Under the pieces are notes generated by a model. That model had not been told where the DNA came from. It did not search any database and saw only the letters and a list, made by a program, of their open reading frames with translations. Both the position numbers and the translations under genes were made by a program. A stretch of DNA of 64,000 nt from an uncultured bacterium (GTDB lineage Bacteria; Patescibacteriota; Saccharimonadia; Saccharimonadales; Saccharimonadaceae), in NCBI GenBank assembly GCA_903821365.1, contig CAIJKY010000005.1, forward strand, positions 1-64,000, written 5' to 3'. Positions 42,151 through 51,629 of the stretch are shown here, in pieces; positions within the stretch are counted from its first letter, which is position 1, and each line of letters begins with the position of its first letter.

Positions 42151-42963
42151 ATGATTATTGCAGTCACCAATCAAAAAGGCGGAGTTGGTAAAACAACAAC
42201 GACCGTTAATCTAGCCTATTACTTCGCCAAGGCCGGCAAGCGCGTACTTTTAGTCGACGCTGACCCGCAAGGCAATGCCACGAGTGGGCTTGGCATTGAC
42301 AAGCGCGCGCTTAGCGCTTCGCTTGGCGATGTCTTGCTCGGCAGTGTAGCGGCGGCCCAAGCAATTATCGCAACCAATGTGCCCGAAGTCTGGCTGTTGC
42401 CGACAACGCCTCAGCTCGCTGATACCGAGGCTCAACTGGCGGCTGGCGACCAAAGGTTTTCACGCTTAAAAGACGCATTAAAAAGCTTACTCGCGCCAGG
42501 GGAGAGTACCGCACAGTCGTATGACATTATCTTAATTGATTGCCCACCGAGCCTCAGCTTGCTCACCGTCAATGCCTTTATCGCTGCCGACAAACTTATT
42601 ATGCCGGTACAAGCCGAATTTTATGCGCTTGAAGGGCTCGGCCAGTTACTTGAGACCATGAAGCTGGTTCGCCAGCGTCTTAATCCGGCGCTTGACGTGC
42701 TCGGGGTGGTGGTAACGATGTATGACAGCCGCACGACGTTATCTCAGCAAGTATTTGAGGAAGTGAAAAAACATTTCCCCGATAAGCTATGTGCGACAGT
42801 CATCCCACGCAATGTAAGGCTCGCTGAAGCACCGAGTCATGGCTTGCCCGTGGGTATGTACGATCGCTGGAGCAAGGGCGCGCGTGCCTACAAGGGCCTT
42901 GCAAAAGAACTGATGAAGCGCTTAGAACAAAATACGACAACGACTAATAGCACGAAAGCATAA
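42151..42963 (+). CDS. parA: Chromosome partitioning ATPase ParA
   Basis: The 270-residue protein starts IIAVTNQKGGVGKTTTTVNL with the deviant Walker A KGGVGKTT, then LLVDADPQGNATSG (Walker A') and IILIDCPPSLSLL (Walker B). It drives segregation of ParB-bound origins. parB follows 4 nt after the stop. TATACT lies near 42110 with a 35-nt leader. Confidence 0.94.
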   Translation: MIIAVTNQKGGVGKTTTTVNLAYYFAKAGKRVLLVDADPQGNATSGLGIDKRALSASLGDVLLGSVAAAQAIIATNVPEVWLLPTTPQLADTEAQLAAGDQRFSRLKDALKSLLAPGESTAQSYDIILIDCPPSLSLLTVNAFIAADKLIMPVQAEFYALEGLGQLLETMKLVRQRLNPALDVLGVVVTMYDSRTTLSQQVFEEVKKHFPDKLCATVIPRNVRLAEAPSHGLPVGMYDRWSKGARAYKGLAKELMKRLEQNTTTTNSTKA

Positions 42964-42967
42964 CGAT

Positions 42968-43852
42968 ATGGCGATAAAAAAAGGTTTAGGCCGTGGTTTT
43001 GATTCATTAATTCCGACTCAGCTTGTTGAAGAAGCGTTTGACCCAACGGCAAGTATTGATGAGGCGGCGCGTCAGCTGCTTGAGGTGCCCCGCGTGGACA
43101 TAATGCCTGATCCTGACCAGCCACGTCGGCATTTTGACGAAACGGCGCTTGCAGAGCTCGCAGGTTCAATTAAGACACACGGTATTATGCAGCCTCTTGT
43201 AGTGACAAAGCATGAGGGGGGCTATCGTCTGATTGCTGGCGAACGTCGTTGGCGAGCATCAGCGATTGCTGGCCTCGAAGTTCTCCCGGTTATCGTTCGT
43301 ACAGTTACGGCGCAGCAGCGACTTGAGCTTGCGCTTATCGAGAACATCCAGCGTGAGGACCTTAACCCGCTTGAAGAGGCGACGGCTTATCTGAAGCTTC
43401 ATCAGCAATTCAATATGAAGTATGACGAGATTGGCGCACGTGTTGGCAAAGCGCTGAGTACCGTTAGCAACATTCTTCGATTATTAAACCTTCCCGCAGC
43501 AGCTAAGCAAGCGCTACTCGAAGGTGCCATCAAAGAAGGCCATGCCCGCCAAATTTTGGCGCTCGACACCCTCGAATTACAAACGCAGCTATTGGAGCTC
43601 ATTATTGCTGGTGGTTGGTCGGTTCGCAAAGCCGAGCAGTTTGTGATTGGCTACCGTGAAAGTGGCAAAACACAGGTCGGCGGCGTCAAAAAGACACGCT
43701 CCGAAACTGACCAGACGAAACAACTTGCTGAACGACTTGGTGCGCCAGTGCAAGTTAAGTCTATGGCGAAGGGCGGCCAGTTGATTATTCGTTATGGATC
43801 GGACGAAGAGCTCGAACGTTTATACGCTCAGCTCCTCGAACGCCAGAAATAA
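42968..43852 (+). CDS. parB: Chromosome partitioning protein ParB
   Basis: The 294-residue protein has the ParB N-domain (QPRRHFDETALAELAGSI and the CTP-binding GYRLIAGERRWRAS), a helix-turn-helix region (TYDEIG-type IGARVGKALSTVSNILRLL) and a C-terminal basic dimer region. It loads onto parS. No parS site (TGTTNCACGTGAAACA) was noticed in the window. It converges on the signal peptidase genes, 7 nt apart. Confidence 0.94.
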   Translation: MAIKKGLGRGFDSLIPTQLVEEAFDPTASIDEAARQLLEVPRVDIMPDPDQPRRHFDETALAELAGSIKTHGIMQPLVVTKHEGGYRLIAGERRWRASAIAGLEVLPVIVRTVTAQQRLELALIENIQREDLNPLEEATAYLKLHQQFNMKYDEIGARVGKALSTVSNILRLLNLPAAAKQALLEGAIKEGHARQILALDTLELQTQLLELIIAGGWSVRKAEQFVIGYRESGKTQVGGVKKTRSETDQTKQLAERLGAPVQVKSMAKGGQLIIRYGSDEELERLYAQLLERQK

Positions 43853-43859
43853 GTACAAC

Positions 43860-44495
43860 TTAGAAGCTACGGAACTTTGATAATGGGAAGATGCGTAGTC
43901 CAACTGGTCCTTGAATAAGATCAAGAGGGACGGTACCAAGGCCATTACGTGAGTCGAATGAGTACTCACCAACACGATTATCGCCAGAGACAAACACTTC
44001 GCCTTCAGGAACAGTTAGGTCGACTTCGCCTTTGGTTGGACTCTTTGGTCCGGTGTAAAGCTTGTCAGGATCGAAACCACTGCTGTTTTCTTTATTATAA
44101 ATAGTATAGACGCCATCTTTAAGCACAACACGTTCACCGGGGAGGCCGATCACTCGTTTGACTAAAAATTCTTCACTCTGCTGTACGTGGTAGAGCGGAT
44201 TTTCGAAGACAATCACTTGGCCGCGATTTGGCAAGTATTTTTTGCCTTCGATATGGCTGACAGTGACGGCAAGCTTATTCACCAGTAGACGGTCGCCAGT
44301 GTGAAGCGTATTCTCCATGCTTGGCCCAAGCACTGAGTAAGTTTGGAATACAAAATTATTTAATAGAAAAGCGCCAACAATGACGGAAACCACGAAAATG
44401 GCTATGCCAATCACGTCGCGCAGGGCGTTATGTCGGTGTTTTGGTTCGTTCGGAACAATTATTTGGTTTGAAGTGTCTGGTTGCATCTGAATCAT
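43860..44495 (-). CDS. lepB: Signal peptidase I, copy 1
   Basis: The protein of about 211 residues has one N-terminal membrane segment, VLGPSMENTLHTGDRLLVNK (catalytic Ser before Met), VKRVIGLPGE with the catalytic Lys, and SGDNRVGEYSFDSR (box E). It cleaves secretory signal peptides outside the membrane. ATG 44495 follows AAGG; 44486 is a possible start. It is the second of two tandem signal peptidase genes. Confidence 0.9.
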   Translation of the reverse strand: MIQMQPDTSNQIIVPNEPKHRHNALRDVIGIAIFVVSVIVGAFLLNNFVFQTYSVLGPSMENTLHTGDRLLVNKLAVTVSHIEGKKYLPNRGQVIVFENPLYHVQQSEEFLVKRVIGLPGERVVLKDGVYTIYNKENSSGFDPDKLYTGPKSPTKGEVDLTVPEGEVFVSGDNRVGEYSFDSRNGLGTVPLDLIQGPVGLRIFPLSKFRSF

Positions 44496-44549
44496 TTTAC
44501 CTTGCGGCTGCTTGAAAAGCCATGATGATACGTTCAATTGAGGCTTGGC

Positions 44550-45203
44550 TTAGAATATCATCTGGCCACCGACGGGCAAGATGCGCGCCCATAAGCGGCC
44601 TTCGAGGGCTGAAAGCTTTACTGGACCAAACGCACGAGAATCGAGCGAACCACCGGGCGCACGGTTATCGCCCATGATAAAGACTTCGTCTTTGGCAATC
44701 TGAACGTCAATGGTCGATTGGCTGTAGGTCGGGGCAAGGGTCAATTTGAGTAACTTGTCAGGATCAAAACCGTTGTTATTTTGCTGGTTATACACGGTAA
44801 CGCTGCCATCTTTAACGATGATGTGCTCGCCAGGGAGACCGATCACTCGTTTAATAAGTTGTTCGTAACTACCGCTGGCATCTCGCAATTGGCTGTCAAC
44901 GATTACGATGTCGCCACGCTTCGGCTGTTGCACAGTGCCTGTAAGGTGCGAGAACGAGGCACCGGCTTTATCGATCACTAGGCGATCATGGTTGCGTAGC
45001 GTTGGCGTCATGCTTGTTCCTTCGACATAGTACGATTGCAGCCAAAACGAGTTAATCAGGAAGGCGATAGCAATTACCCCCGCGAGTAGGCCAACGGTCG
45101 ATAGCGATGTACGCAACAAACTAGGACGAGTTACCTCGCCGTGTCGGCCCAAGCGCATCGGCGGCGGTGTCTGGCTCAGAGGTTGGGGGCGAATCGCTGT
45201 CAT
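44550..45203 (-). CDS. lepB: Signal peptidase I, copy 2
   Basis: The 217-residue paralogue has VEGTSMTPTLRNHDRLVIDK (Ser nucleophile), IKRVIGLPGE (Lys) and MGDNRAPGGSLDSR (box E). Both copies share an insertion before box E (NGFDPDKLL here, SGFDPDKLY in the other), so they arose by duplication within this lineage. AAAAGGATACC precedes the ATG with TATACT 11 nt upstream. Confidence 0.9.
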   Translation of the reverse strand: MTAIRPQPLSQTPPPMRLGRHGEVTRPSLLRTSLSTVGLLAGVIAIAFLINSFWLQSYYVEGTSMTPTLRNHDRLVIDKAGASFSHLTGTVQQPKRGDIVIVDSQLRDASGSYEQLIKRVIGLPGEHIIVKDGSVTVYNQQNNNGFDPDKLLKLTLAPTYSQSTIDVQIAKDEVFIMGDNRAPGGSLDSRAFGPVKLSALEGRLWARILPVGGQMIF

Positions 45204-45418
45204 GGTATCCTTTTAGTATATCGTGTCTAGTGCCAAATCTAACCACCATAACCACGATATTAGTTGTTGTTACTATGGCTTTACGCTCAAGCTTAAAAGC
45301 GATATAGTGGTGCAAGAACAAGACAGTAGTATAATTTCAACAGATATGTCCGCACGGTTTACCAAGAGCACATGTGCTTCCGCGTGCCCCAACTAGAAAA
45401 CAGAAGGAGTAGATTTTA

Positions 45419-47050
45419 GTGAGCAATTCGAGCAGTTCTGTTGATGGCTTTTTTATACCACGCCGCGAACGACGTCCAATTGTCGGTAAGGCGCCTGAGC
45501 CGAAACGTCAAGCGGTGCCAGTAAAAGCTGCCGAGCCCGCTAGTGGCGCGCGTTTGCAACCTCGTGGCGATGACCAAACTCGCAATTTTTTCGGCACCTC
45601 CGGCGCACATGCGCTCCCACCGATTGAACTGCCCGACGATGCCCCAAAACGAGCTCGTCGAGGTAAAGACGGCAATAAGAAGAAGTTTTCACTCAAGCCG
45701 ACTAAAAAAGGTGTTCGACGGTTCATTCTTATCTTGATTATCTTGCTTGTTATCGTTGGCGGCTACTTTACGTACCGCTTCTTTAATGCCACTGGCAAAC
45801 TGTTTAAGGGCAATGTACTGAGCGCTATTCTTTCACAGGGCAAAGAACTCAAAGTCGATGCCCAAGGCCGCTCTAACATCTTGCTATTTGGTACTTCAGA
45901 AGATGATCCTCAGCATGATGGTGCGAATCTCACTGACTCAATTATGGTTGCGAGTGTTGATCAGAAGAAAAAGAACGTTTATCTCATCAGCATCCCTCGT
46001 GATTTGTGGGTGAAATATGGTAAAGCTTGTTTATCTGGGTACGAAGGCAAGATCAACGAAGTCTACACTTGTGGTGGTGGCGAGACTGCGAACCCTGATG
46101 ACCAAGCTGGCCAAACTGCTTTCAGAACAAAAATTAGTGAAGTAACAGGACTCGATGTGCAGTACAGCGTGCATGTTAACTACACCGTACTTCGAGAAGC
46201 AGTCAATGCCGTCGGCGGTATTACCGTCAATATTGATAGCGGCGACCCGCGTGGTATTCTCGACCGCAACTTCGACTGGCGCTGCAACTACAAGTGTTAC
46301 TATGTCAAATATCCAAACGGCCCAGTTAATCTCGATGGCGACCATGCCTTGGCACTTGCACGTGCTCGTGGTGCTGCAGGCGAGGGAACAACCTATGGAC
46401 TACCAAATGCTAACTTTGACCGTGAAAAGTATCAACAAAAGATCCTGATCGCCTTAAAAGACAAAGCAACGAGTGCTGGAACGCTTGCAAACCCAGTTGC
46501 AATCGACAAACTACTGTCGGCGCTTGGCAACAATGTCCGCACCAACTTCGATGCCGAAGAAATCAAGACACTCATTGGCACGGCAAAAGATATCAAGACG
46601 AATGACATTGTCAGCATTCCGCTCGATGATAAGGATGAGCCATTAGTGACAACAGGTAATGTTGGTGGCGCAAGTATTGTTCGCCCAGTTGATGGTCTGT
46701 TTGACTACGATGGCCTCCATAGCCACATCAAAGCGTTAGTCTCCGGCGATGCCGCACTTCTCGAAAAAGCGAAAGTTGATGTACTTAATGCGAGTGGCCA
46801 AGCTGGAGCAGCTCAAACCAAGGCCGATAAAGTTACGGCGACAGGTATTGTAGTTGAAGTTATTGGCAATGCACCAGAGTCGCTTAACACCGCGCCGATC
46901 CGTATCTACGATCTGTCAGAGGGTAAAAAGCCCGCCACATTAAAGAAATTAGAGATGCTATTTGGCACAAAAGCCGCCAAGACTGTGCCAGAGGGCGTGA
47001 CCAGCAACTCAGACTTTGTTATAATCGTCGGCAGTAATGGAACTCCTTAA
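45419..47050 (+). CDS. LytR-CpsA-Psr (LCP) family protein
   Basis: The 543-residue protein starts GTG after AGAAGGAG. A cytoplasmic N-terminus (~95 residues, Arg/Lys-rich) leads to a membrane segment (LILIILLVIVGGYFTYRFF), then an LCP domain (NILLFGTSEDDPQHDGANLT, SIPRDLWVKYG, LARARGAAG) and a C-terminal LytR_C domain (~440-543, VDVLNASGQAG). LCP enzymes attach wall polymers to peptidoglycan. The end overlaps the next gene by 14 nt. Confidence 0.9.
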   Translation: MSNSSSSVDGFFIPRRERRPIVGKAPEPKRQAVPVKAAEPASGARLQPRGDDQTRNFFGTSGAHALPPIELPDDAPKRARRGKDGNKKKFSLKPTKKGVRRFILILIILLVIVGGYFTYRFFNATGKLFKGNVLSAILSQGKELKVDAQGRSNILLFGTSEDDPQHDGANLTDSIMVASVDQKKKNVYLISIPRDLWVKYGKACLSGYEGKINEVYTCGGGETANPDDQAGQTAFRTKISEVTGLDVQYSVHVNYTVLREAVNAVGGITVNIDSGDPRGILDRNFDWRCNYKCYYVKYPNGPVNLDGDHALALARARGAAGEGTTYGLPNANFDREKYQQKILIALKDKATSAGTLANPVAIDKLLSALGNNVRTNFDAEEIKTLIGTAKDIKTNDIVSIPLDDKDEPLVTTGNVGGASIVRPVDGLFDYDGLHSHIKALVSGDAALLEKAKVDVLNASGQAGAAQTKADKVTATGIVVEVIGNAPESLNTAPIRIYDLSEGKKPATLKKLEMLFGTKAAKTVPEGVTSNSDFVIIVGSNGTP

Positions 47051-47900
47051 AACCCAGCGTCGCCCGAATAATTTTGGCGACGTACTGCACATTGTTGCGC
47101 AAGTTGCGTTTGTTAGCTTAATTGGCGCATTAGTACTTGTTTTTCAGCTGCCTGCCGTAGCTTTCTTGTTGGCAGTCCTGAGCAAGTGGCGTATCTTTGC
47201 TGTTCGTCCACGCTATTGGCGAGCTAACCTCACGACAAATATGGTTGACCTGCTGTTCTTGGTTGGGGTAACGGCGTTGATTATCAAGCCACTTGTTATC
47301 CCAACAATTGGTACGGGCGATGCTGCCGGTAGTCTACATGTCGCAATCATTGTCTGGCTGCTCGTACTTGCGGTCTGGCAAATTTGGTTGAAACCACGCA
47401 CCTCACAACCAATGGTTTTGTTGCAGGCTGGTATTGCTCAGTTTGTTGCCTTGGTGGCGCTGTGTACATATCTTGGCACGACCCCCGTGTTAAGCGCTAT
47501 GAATCAGGTGGTATTATTGCTGCTTGTCGCGGGTGCTTGGATTATCGGCTACGCTTCGGCTCGGCATGTGGTGAGCAGTTATGATGGCGAACCAAAGATC
47601 CGTTTTTTCGCACAGCTATGGGGTTTGTGTCTTGCGGGTGCTGCCTGGGTGTACGGACATTGGATGCATGTCTATGTCATTTCTCCCGATCTCCAGATTC
47701 CACAGTTAGCACTTGTCGCACTCCTTATCTCATTCTGTGCGGTGCGAGCGTATGACTTCCAGCGCAATGTCTCAATTGACAAAGCTCAAGCGCGCGTTCG
47801 TACGCGACAAAGCCTACGTAATCTTTACATTGCAGCGCTATTCACGGGAGTATTGCTCACGCTTGTCGTGGCGTCAACTCGCTGGAGCGTCATTCTTTAA
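47037..47900 (+). CDS. Polytopic membrane protein of unknown function
   Basis: The 287-residue protein has about eight membrane segments. It resembles uncharacterised Patescibacteria membrane proteins; no motif is named. It overlaps the LCP gene by 14 nt, so the two are coupled and may share a role in envelope assembly. Confidence 0.7.
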   Translation: MELLKTQRRPNNFGDVLHIVAQVAFVSLIGALVLVFQLPAVAFLLAVLSKWRIFAVRPRYWRANLTTNMVDLLFLVGVTALIIKPLVIPTIGTGDAAGSLHVAIIVWLLVLAVWQIWLKPRTSQPMVLLQAGIAQFVALVALCTYLGTTPVLSAMNQVVLLLLVAGAWIIGYASARHVVSSYDGEPKIRFFAQLWGLCLAGAAWVYGHWMHVYVISPDLQIPQLALVALLISFCAVRAYDFQRNVSIDKAQARVRTRQSLRNLYIAALFTGVLLTLVVASTRWSVIL

Positions 47901-47984
47901 CAGTGGTGAAGCGTAATGCTGGCGTAGCGTAATGGATGCTATGGACTAAGGCAACGTTAAGCAATATTAGACTATACTACTGAT

Positions 47985-49241
47985 ATGGAAAAGCCGACAC
48001 ACACAGTAGCAGCAGAGGGTCCAGGAATCACTCCTGTACGACTCGCGAGTACAACTACAACGCCAGCGCCAAACGTGGCGCCGGCGCGTACTAGTAATAA
48101 AGCGCCAATAAAGGGACGAGCAGGTGGGAGTGATGAGCCACCGAAACCAATGTCGCCTGGATTACTAATTCTTGCCTGTTTTTTGGTCAGTCTCTTGGGT
48201 AGCGGTGTCGTAGTCGCCGTTAGCAAGGCGAGCGCCGACATAAAGACCGTAAACACCACGACAAAACAAGTTGTGTCGAGCGAGGGCGACCTTATCGCCA
48301 AGATCGCCAAAGATGTTGGCGCTAGTACAGTTTCTATCACTACCGAAGGGACAACGACGCAAGGCTTGTATGGCCAGCCATCGGGTACTGAGCAGGGCGC
48401 AGGAACGGGCATTATCATCAGTAAAGACGGCTATATTATGACCAATCGCCATGTTGTCCCCGATGGTACACAAACGGTTAATGTGACGCTTTCTGATGGC
48501 ACTAAATACAACAATGTTACTGTTATTGGGCGCGATAAGCTGAACGACATCGCCTTTATCAAAATTGATAAACCAAATAAGGCGTTGCCCGCCGCAACCA
48601 TTGCCGATTCTTCAAAAGTGCAAGTCGGTGAAAAAGTTGTTGCCGTAGGCAACGCGCTAGGTCAGTTTCAAAACACGGTCACAAGCGGTATTATCTCAGG
48701 CATTGGCCGACCGATTACCGCTGGCGGCAACGGCGAGGCAACTGAGCAGTTAACCAACCTCTTCCAGACAGATGCCGCCATTAATCCTGGTAACTCGGGC
48801 GGCCCGCTCGTTAATATGGCCGGTGAAGTGATTGGTATGAACACGGCGGTCGCCAGTGGCGCTCAGGGCATTGGCTTTGCTATCCCGGTCAATGACGCAA
48901 CTGGTCTTATCAAAAGTGTGACACAGCAGGGCAAACTCGTTCGACCATTCCTCGGCGTGCGTACTGTTAGCCTTACGCCTGCGATTGCGAAGCAATTAAA
49001 CGCCGCCGCCGATGCCGGTGCCTACATTTCGAACCAAGAAGGTGTTGTCGCTGGCAGTCCGGCCGAAAAGGCGGGTCTTCGTAGCGGCGATATCATCACA
49101 AAGGTGAATGATGATACGGTTACCGTTAATAGCCCAATCAGTAGTTTAATAGCTAAATATGCCGTTGGTGATGAAGTGACATTAACAGTGATTCGAGACG
49201 GCAAAACAACGACTATTAAAGCGACGCTGGCCGAAAGTTAA
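47985..49241 (+). CDS. htrA: HtrA/DegP-type trypsin-like serine protease with PDZ domain
   Basis: The 418-residue protein has a cytoplasmic Pro/Thr-rich N-terminus, one membrane segment (~53-77), a trypsin-like domain with the triad His (TNRHVV), Asp (NDIAFIKID) and Ser (GNSGGPL), then one PDZ domain (~320-415, AGLRSGDIITKVN). It degrades or folds envelope proteins under stress. TATACT ends 6 nt before the ATG (leaderless). Its end overlaps the convergent prmC by 4 nt. Confidence 0.93.
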   Translation: MEKPTHTVAAEGPGITPVRLASTTTTPAPNVAPARTSNKAPIKGRAGGSDEPPKPMSPGLLILACFLVSLLGSGVVVAVSKASADIKTVNTTTKQVVSSEGDLIAKIAKDVGASTVSITTEGTTTQGLYGQPSGTEQGAGTGIIISKDGYIMTNRHVVPDGTQTVNVTLSDGTKYNNVTVIGRDKLNDIAFIKIDKPNKALPAATIADSSKVQVGEKVVAVGNALGQFQNTVTSGIISGIGRPITAGGNGEATEQLTNLFQTDAAINPGNSGGPLVNMAGEVIGMNTAVASGAQGIGFAIPVNDATGLIKSVTQQGKLVRPFLGVRTVSLTPAIAKQLNAAADAGAYISNQEGVVAGSPAEKAGLRSGDIITKVNDDTVTVNSPISSLIAKYAVGDEVTLTVIRDGKTTTIKATLAES

Positions 49242-50059
49242 CGCTGCAGCGTGATAATCAAACCATCGCGTGCAGTCAATGTCCATCCGGCAGCCACGGC
49301 AAAATCAATGATTGTGTCGTGCTGCCGTTTGTCGGCTTCGAGTAGCAAGTGGCCGCTCGCACGTAGGAGCTGCGGTGCTTGGCGAAGCAATGTGAATATA
49401 AGCTCTAGGCCATCTTCGTCAGCAAATAAAGCCACGGCGGGCTCATAAGCGGTCTCTGGTGAGCGCTCCCATTGTTCATCGACGTAGGGAAGGTTAGCGA
49501 CGATCAGGCTGTAGGGCTCTGTGACATCTGCCATTTGCGTAAAATCTTGCTCAGTCAATGTAACTGTGGCTGCAAGCTGCTCGACATTACGCTGGGCAAC
49601 GTATAGCGCCGCTGCTGAAACGTCAATCGCGTCCACACGGGCTGTAGGGCATTCCAGTGCAATACTAATAGCAATACAACCAGAGCCGGTGCCGATGTCG
49701 AGCACCTTATCGCCAGGCAGTAATAAGCTTTTCGCTATGGTAATGAGCGTCTCAGTTTCGGGGCGTGGGATCAGGCAATCGGGAGTAACTAAAAAATCGC
49801 GACCATAAAACGCTTGGTGGCCACGGATATAAGCGATTGGCTCACGTGCCAGCCGACGTTCTAACCCCTTGACAACGGTGCTTATTACACCCTCTGTCAA
49901 GGGGTCGGTGGCATGGGCGACCAACCATGTGCGATCACGGCCAAGCGCGTCCGCGAGCAGCAATTCAGCATCAAGTTTGGCCGATGGAATGTCGGCTGCT
50001 GCAAGTTGATGAGTAGCGCCTGCGAGCCAGGCTTGTATTGTCAGGGGAACTTCGTTCAT
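49238..50059 (-). CDS. prmC: Release-factor glutamine methyltransferase PrmC
   Basis: The 273-residue protein has an N-terminal helical domain, PRPETETLI, VLDIGTGSGCIAISIA (SAM motif I) and the catalytic NLPYV, where NPPY is usual, so the second position is Leu. It methylates the GGQ glutamine of release factors; prfA lies directly upstream in the same operon. Confidence 0.9.
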   Translation of the reverse strand: MNEVPLTIQAWLAGATHQLAAADIPSAKLDAELLLADALGRDRTWLVAHATDPLTEGVISTVVKGLERRLAREPIAYIRGHQAFYGRDFLVTPDCLIPRPETETLITIAKSLLLPGDKVLDIGTGSGCIAISIALECPTARVDAIDVSAAALYVAQRNVEQLAATVTLTEQDFTQMADVTEPYSLIVANLPYVDEQWERSPETAYEPAVALFADEDGLELIFTLLRQAPQLLRASGHLLLEADKRQHDTIIDFAVAAGWTLTARDGLIITLQR

Positions 50060-50077
50060 GAACTGATCGGTGTTATT

Positions 50078-51151
50078 TTAGGCGTTGCTTGCGCCACTCG
50101 CTTGAAGTTCGCGTTCGTATGCTTGTAGTTGCTCGATAATATCGCCAATGTCACCACTCAGTGCCGCTGGTATATTACTGCGAGAGTAGCCAATGCGGTG
50201 ATCGGTGATGCGATCTTGCGGAAAGTTGTAGGTGCGTATTTTTTCGCTGCGATCGCCAGAACCGATAAGGCTGCGGCGCTGTTCGGTTTGCTTGGCTTGT
50301 TCTTCGGCCATTTTCATTTGCAGCAAACGACTACGGAGCACGCCCATAGCCTTATCTTTGTTCTTGATTTGTGATTTTTCGTCTTGGCAAGTCACCACAA
50401 TCCCAGTTGGAACGTGCGTGATACGAACAGCCGAGTCGGTCGTGTTAACGCTTTGGCCGCCATGGCCGCTTGAACGGTAGACATCGATACGGAGGTCGCT
50501 GGCATTAATTGTAACGTCGACTTCTTCGGCCTCGGGTAAAACAGCCACACTAACAGTACTCGTGTGGATACGACCCTGACTTTCGGTAGCAGGCACGCGC
50601 TGTACTCGGTGGACGCCACTCTCGAATTTTAGCTTGGCGTACGGTGCATCACCACGAATGCCAAAGATAACTTCTTTGTAGCCGCCAGCTTCGCTTGGAC
50701 TGTCACTGATAATTTCGGTTTTCAAGTCGTTTGTTTCGCAGTAACGAAGATACATGCGGAGAAGCTCGGCAGCGAACAAACTAGCTTCATCGCCACCGGC
50801 ACCGGCACGAATTTCAACGATGACGTTTTTCTCATCGTTGGGGTCTTTCGGTGCGAGCATAGTGAAAAGGTCGTTATCGAGCTGCTCAAGCTTTGTTTCA
50901 AGGTCGGGGATTTCGGCTTTTGCGAGCTCGGCTAGCTCATCGCCAGTACTCGCTAGCTCTTTGGCGTCAACAAGCTGGCTAGCCAAACGTTTTTGCTGTT
51001 CGGCAAAGCTAATAATGTCCGAGAGTTCACTGAGGCGTTTATTTTTTGACGTAAAAGAAGGATCGGCGTAGGCATTGGAGCCCGATAAAAAAGCTTGCAA
51101 CTCAGATTGCTCAGCGAGCAGGGCAGGGAGATCAACATTAATTAGGGCCAT
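50078..51151 (-). CDS. prfA: Peptide chain release factor 1
   Basis: The 357-residue protein has the PAT anticodon-like tripeptide ([14 protein letters not shown]), which marks RF1 (UAA/UAG), and GGQ in [18 protein letters not shown]. It ends translation at UAG, consistent with UAG being a normal stop in rpsA and infB. It sits in the operon rpmE-prfA-prmC. Confidence 0.94.
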   Translation of the reverse strand: MALINVDLPALLAEQSELQAFLSGSNAYADPSFTSKNKRLSELSDIISFAEQQKRLASQLVDAKELASTGDELAELAKAEIPDLETKLEQLDNDLFTMLAPKDPNDEKNVIVEIRAGAGGDEASLFAAELLRMYLRYCETNDLKTEIISDSPSEAGGYKEVIFGIRGDAPYAKLKFESGVHRVQRVPATESQGRIHTSTVSVAVLPEAEEVDVTINASDLRIDVYRSSGHGGQSVNTTDSAVRITHVPTGIVVTCQDEKSQIKNKDKAMGVLRSRLLQMKMAEEQAKQTEQRRSLIGSGDRSEKIRTYNFPQDRITDHRIGYSRSNIPAALSGDIGDIIEQLQAYERELQASGASNA

Positions 51152-51180
51152 AAGCGCTGCACTCCCTCTCGAATTCGAAC

Positions 51181-51507
51181 TTATTTGTCGTCAGTAGATT
51201 TTTTGGCAGCGCGGACAGAAGCTTTCTTGGCCTTGTTGGCAAGCGCTTCTTTTTTGTCGGCAGCGGCTTTCATGCGAGCAGCGAACTTATCGACACGACC
51301 TTCGATGTCGAGTACCTTTTGTTCACCAGTGTAAAAAGGGTGTGAGGCACTTGAAATGTGCACTTTGATCAGTGGGTATTCTTGGCCGTCTTCCCATTTG
51401 ACGGTTTCTTTAGTTGGAACAGTTGATTGCGTCAAAAAGCTAAATTTTGCGCTTTCATCCTGAAACACGACAGGGCGGTAAGTGGTGGGGTGCAGATCTT
51501 TTTTCAT
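51181..51507 (-). CDS. rpmE2: 50S ribosomal protein bL31, type B
   Basis: The protein of 108 residues starts [17 protein letters not shown], typical of the cysteine-free type B bL31, with [13 protein letters not shown] further on. The tail is extended, Lys/Ala-rich. ATG 51507 is preceded by TACAAT at 10 nt, so it is likely leaderless. Confidence 0.9.
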   Translation of the reverse strand: MKKDLHPTTYRPVVFQDESAKFSFLTQSTVPTKETVKWEDGQEYPLIKVHISSASHPFYTGEQKVLDIEGRVDKFAARMKAAADKKEALANKAKKASVRAAKKSTDDK

Positions 51508-51580
51508 AATTGATGGTATTGTATCTATTTTTTGGGGATTTGTCAAAACAGATGTGGCTAACACATGAAAATAGCCCCGC

Positions 51581-51623
51581 CGTCCGCGTACGCACGCCCA
51601 GTGAAGGGCGCCGTACGCGGACG
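51581..51623 (-). terminator. Hairpin ending the CitE/TerC unit
   Basis: A perfect 12-bp stem (CGTCCGCGTACG and complement, 51581-51592 with 51612-51623) lies 7 bases past the CitE-like stop. On the minus strand it is followed after ten bases by TTTTC, a weak U-run. Confidence 0.65.
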
Positions 51624-51629
51624 ACAGAG

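Noticed and set aside
42151-43852. Replication origin near parAB
   Set aside because: No dnaA, DnaA-box cluster or parS was seen nearby, so parAB alone does not place oriC in this window.
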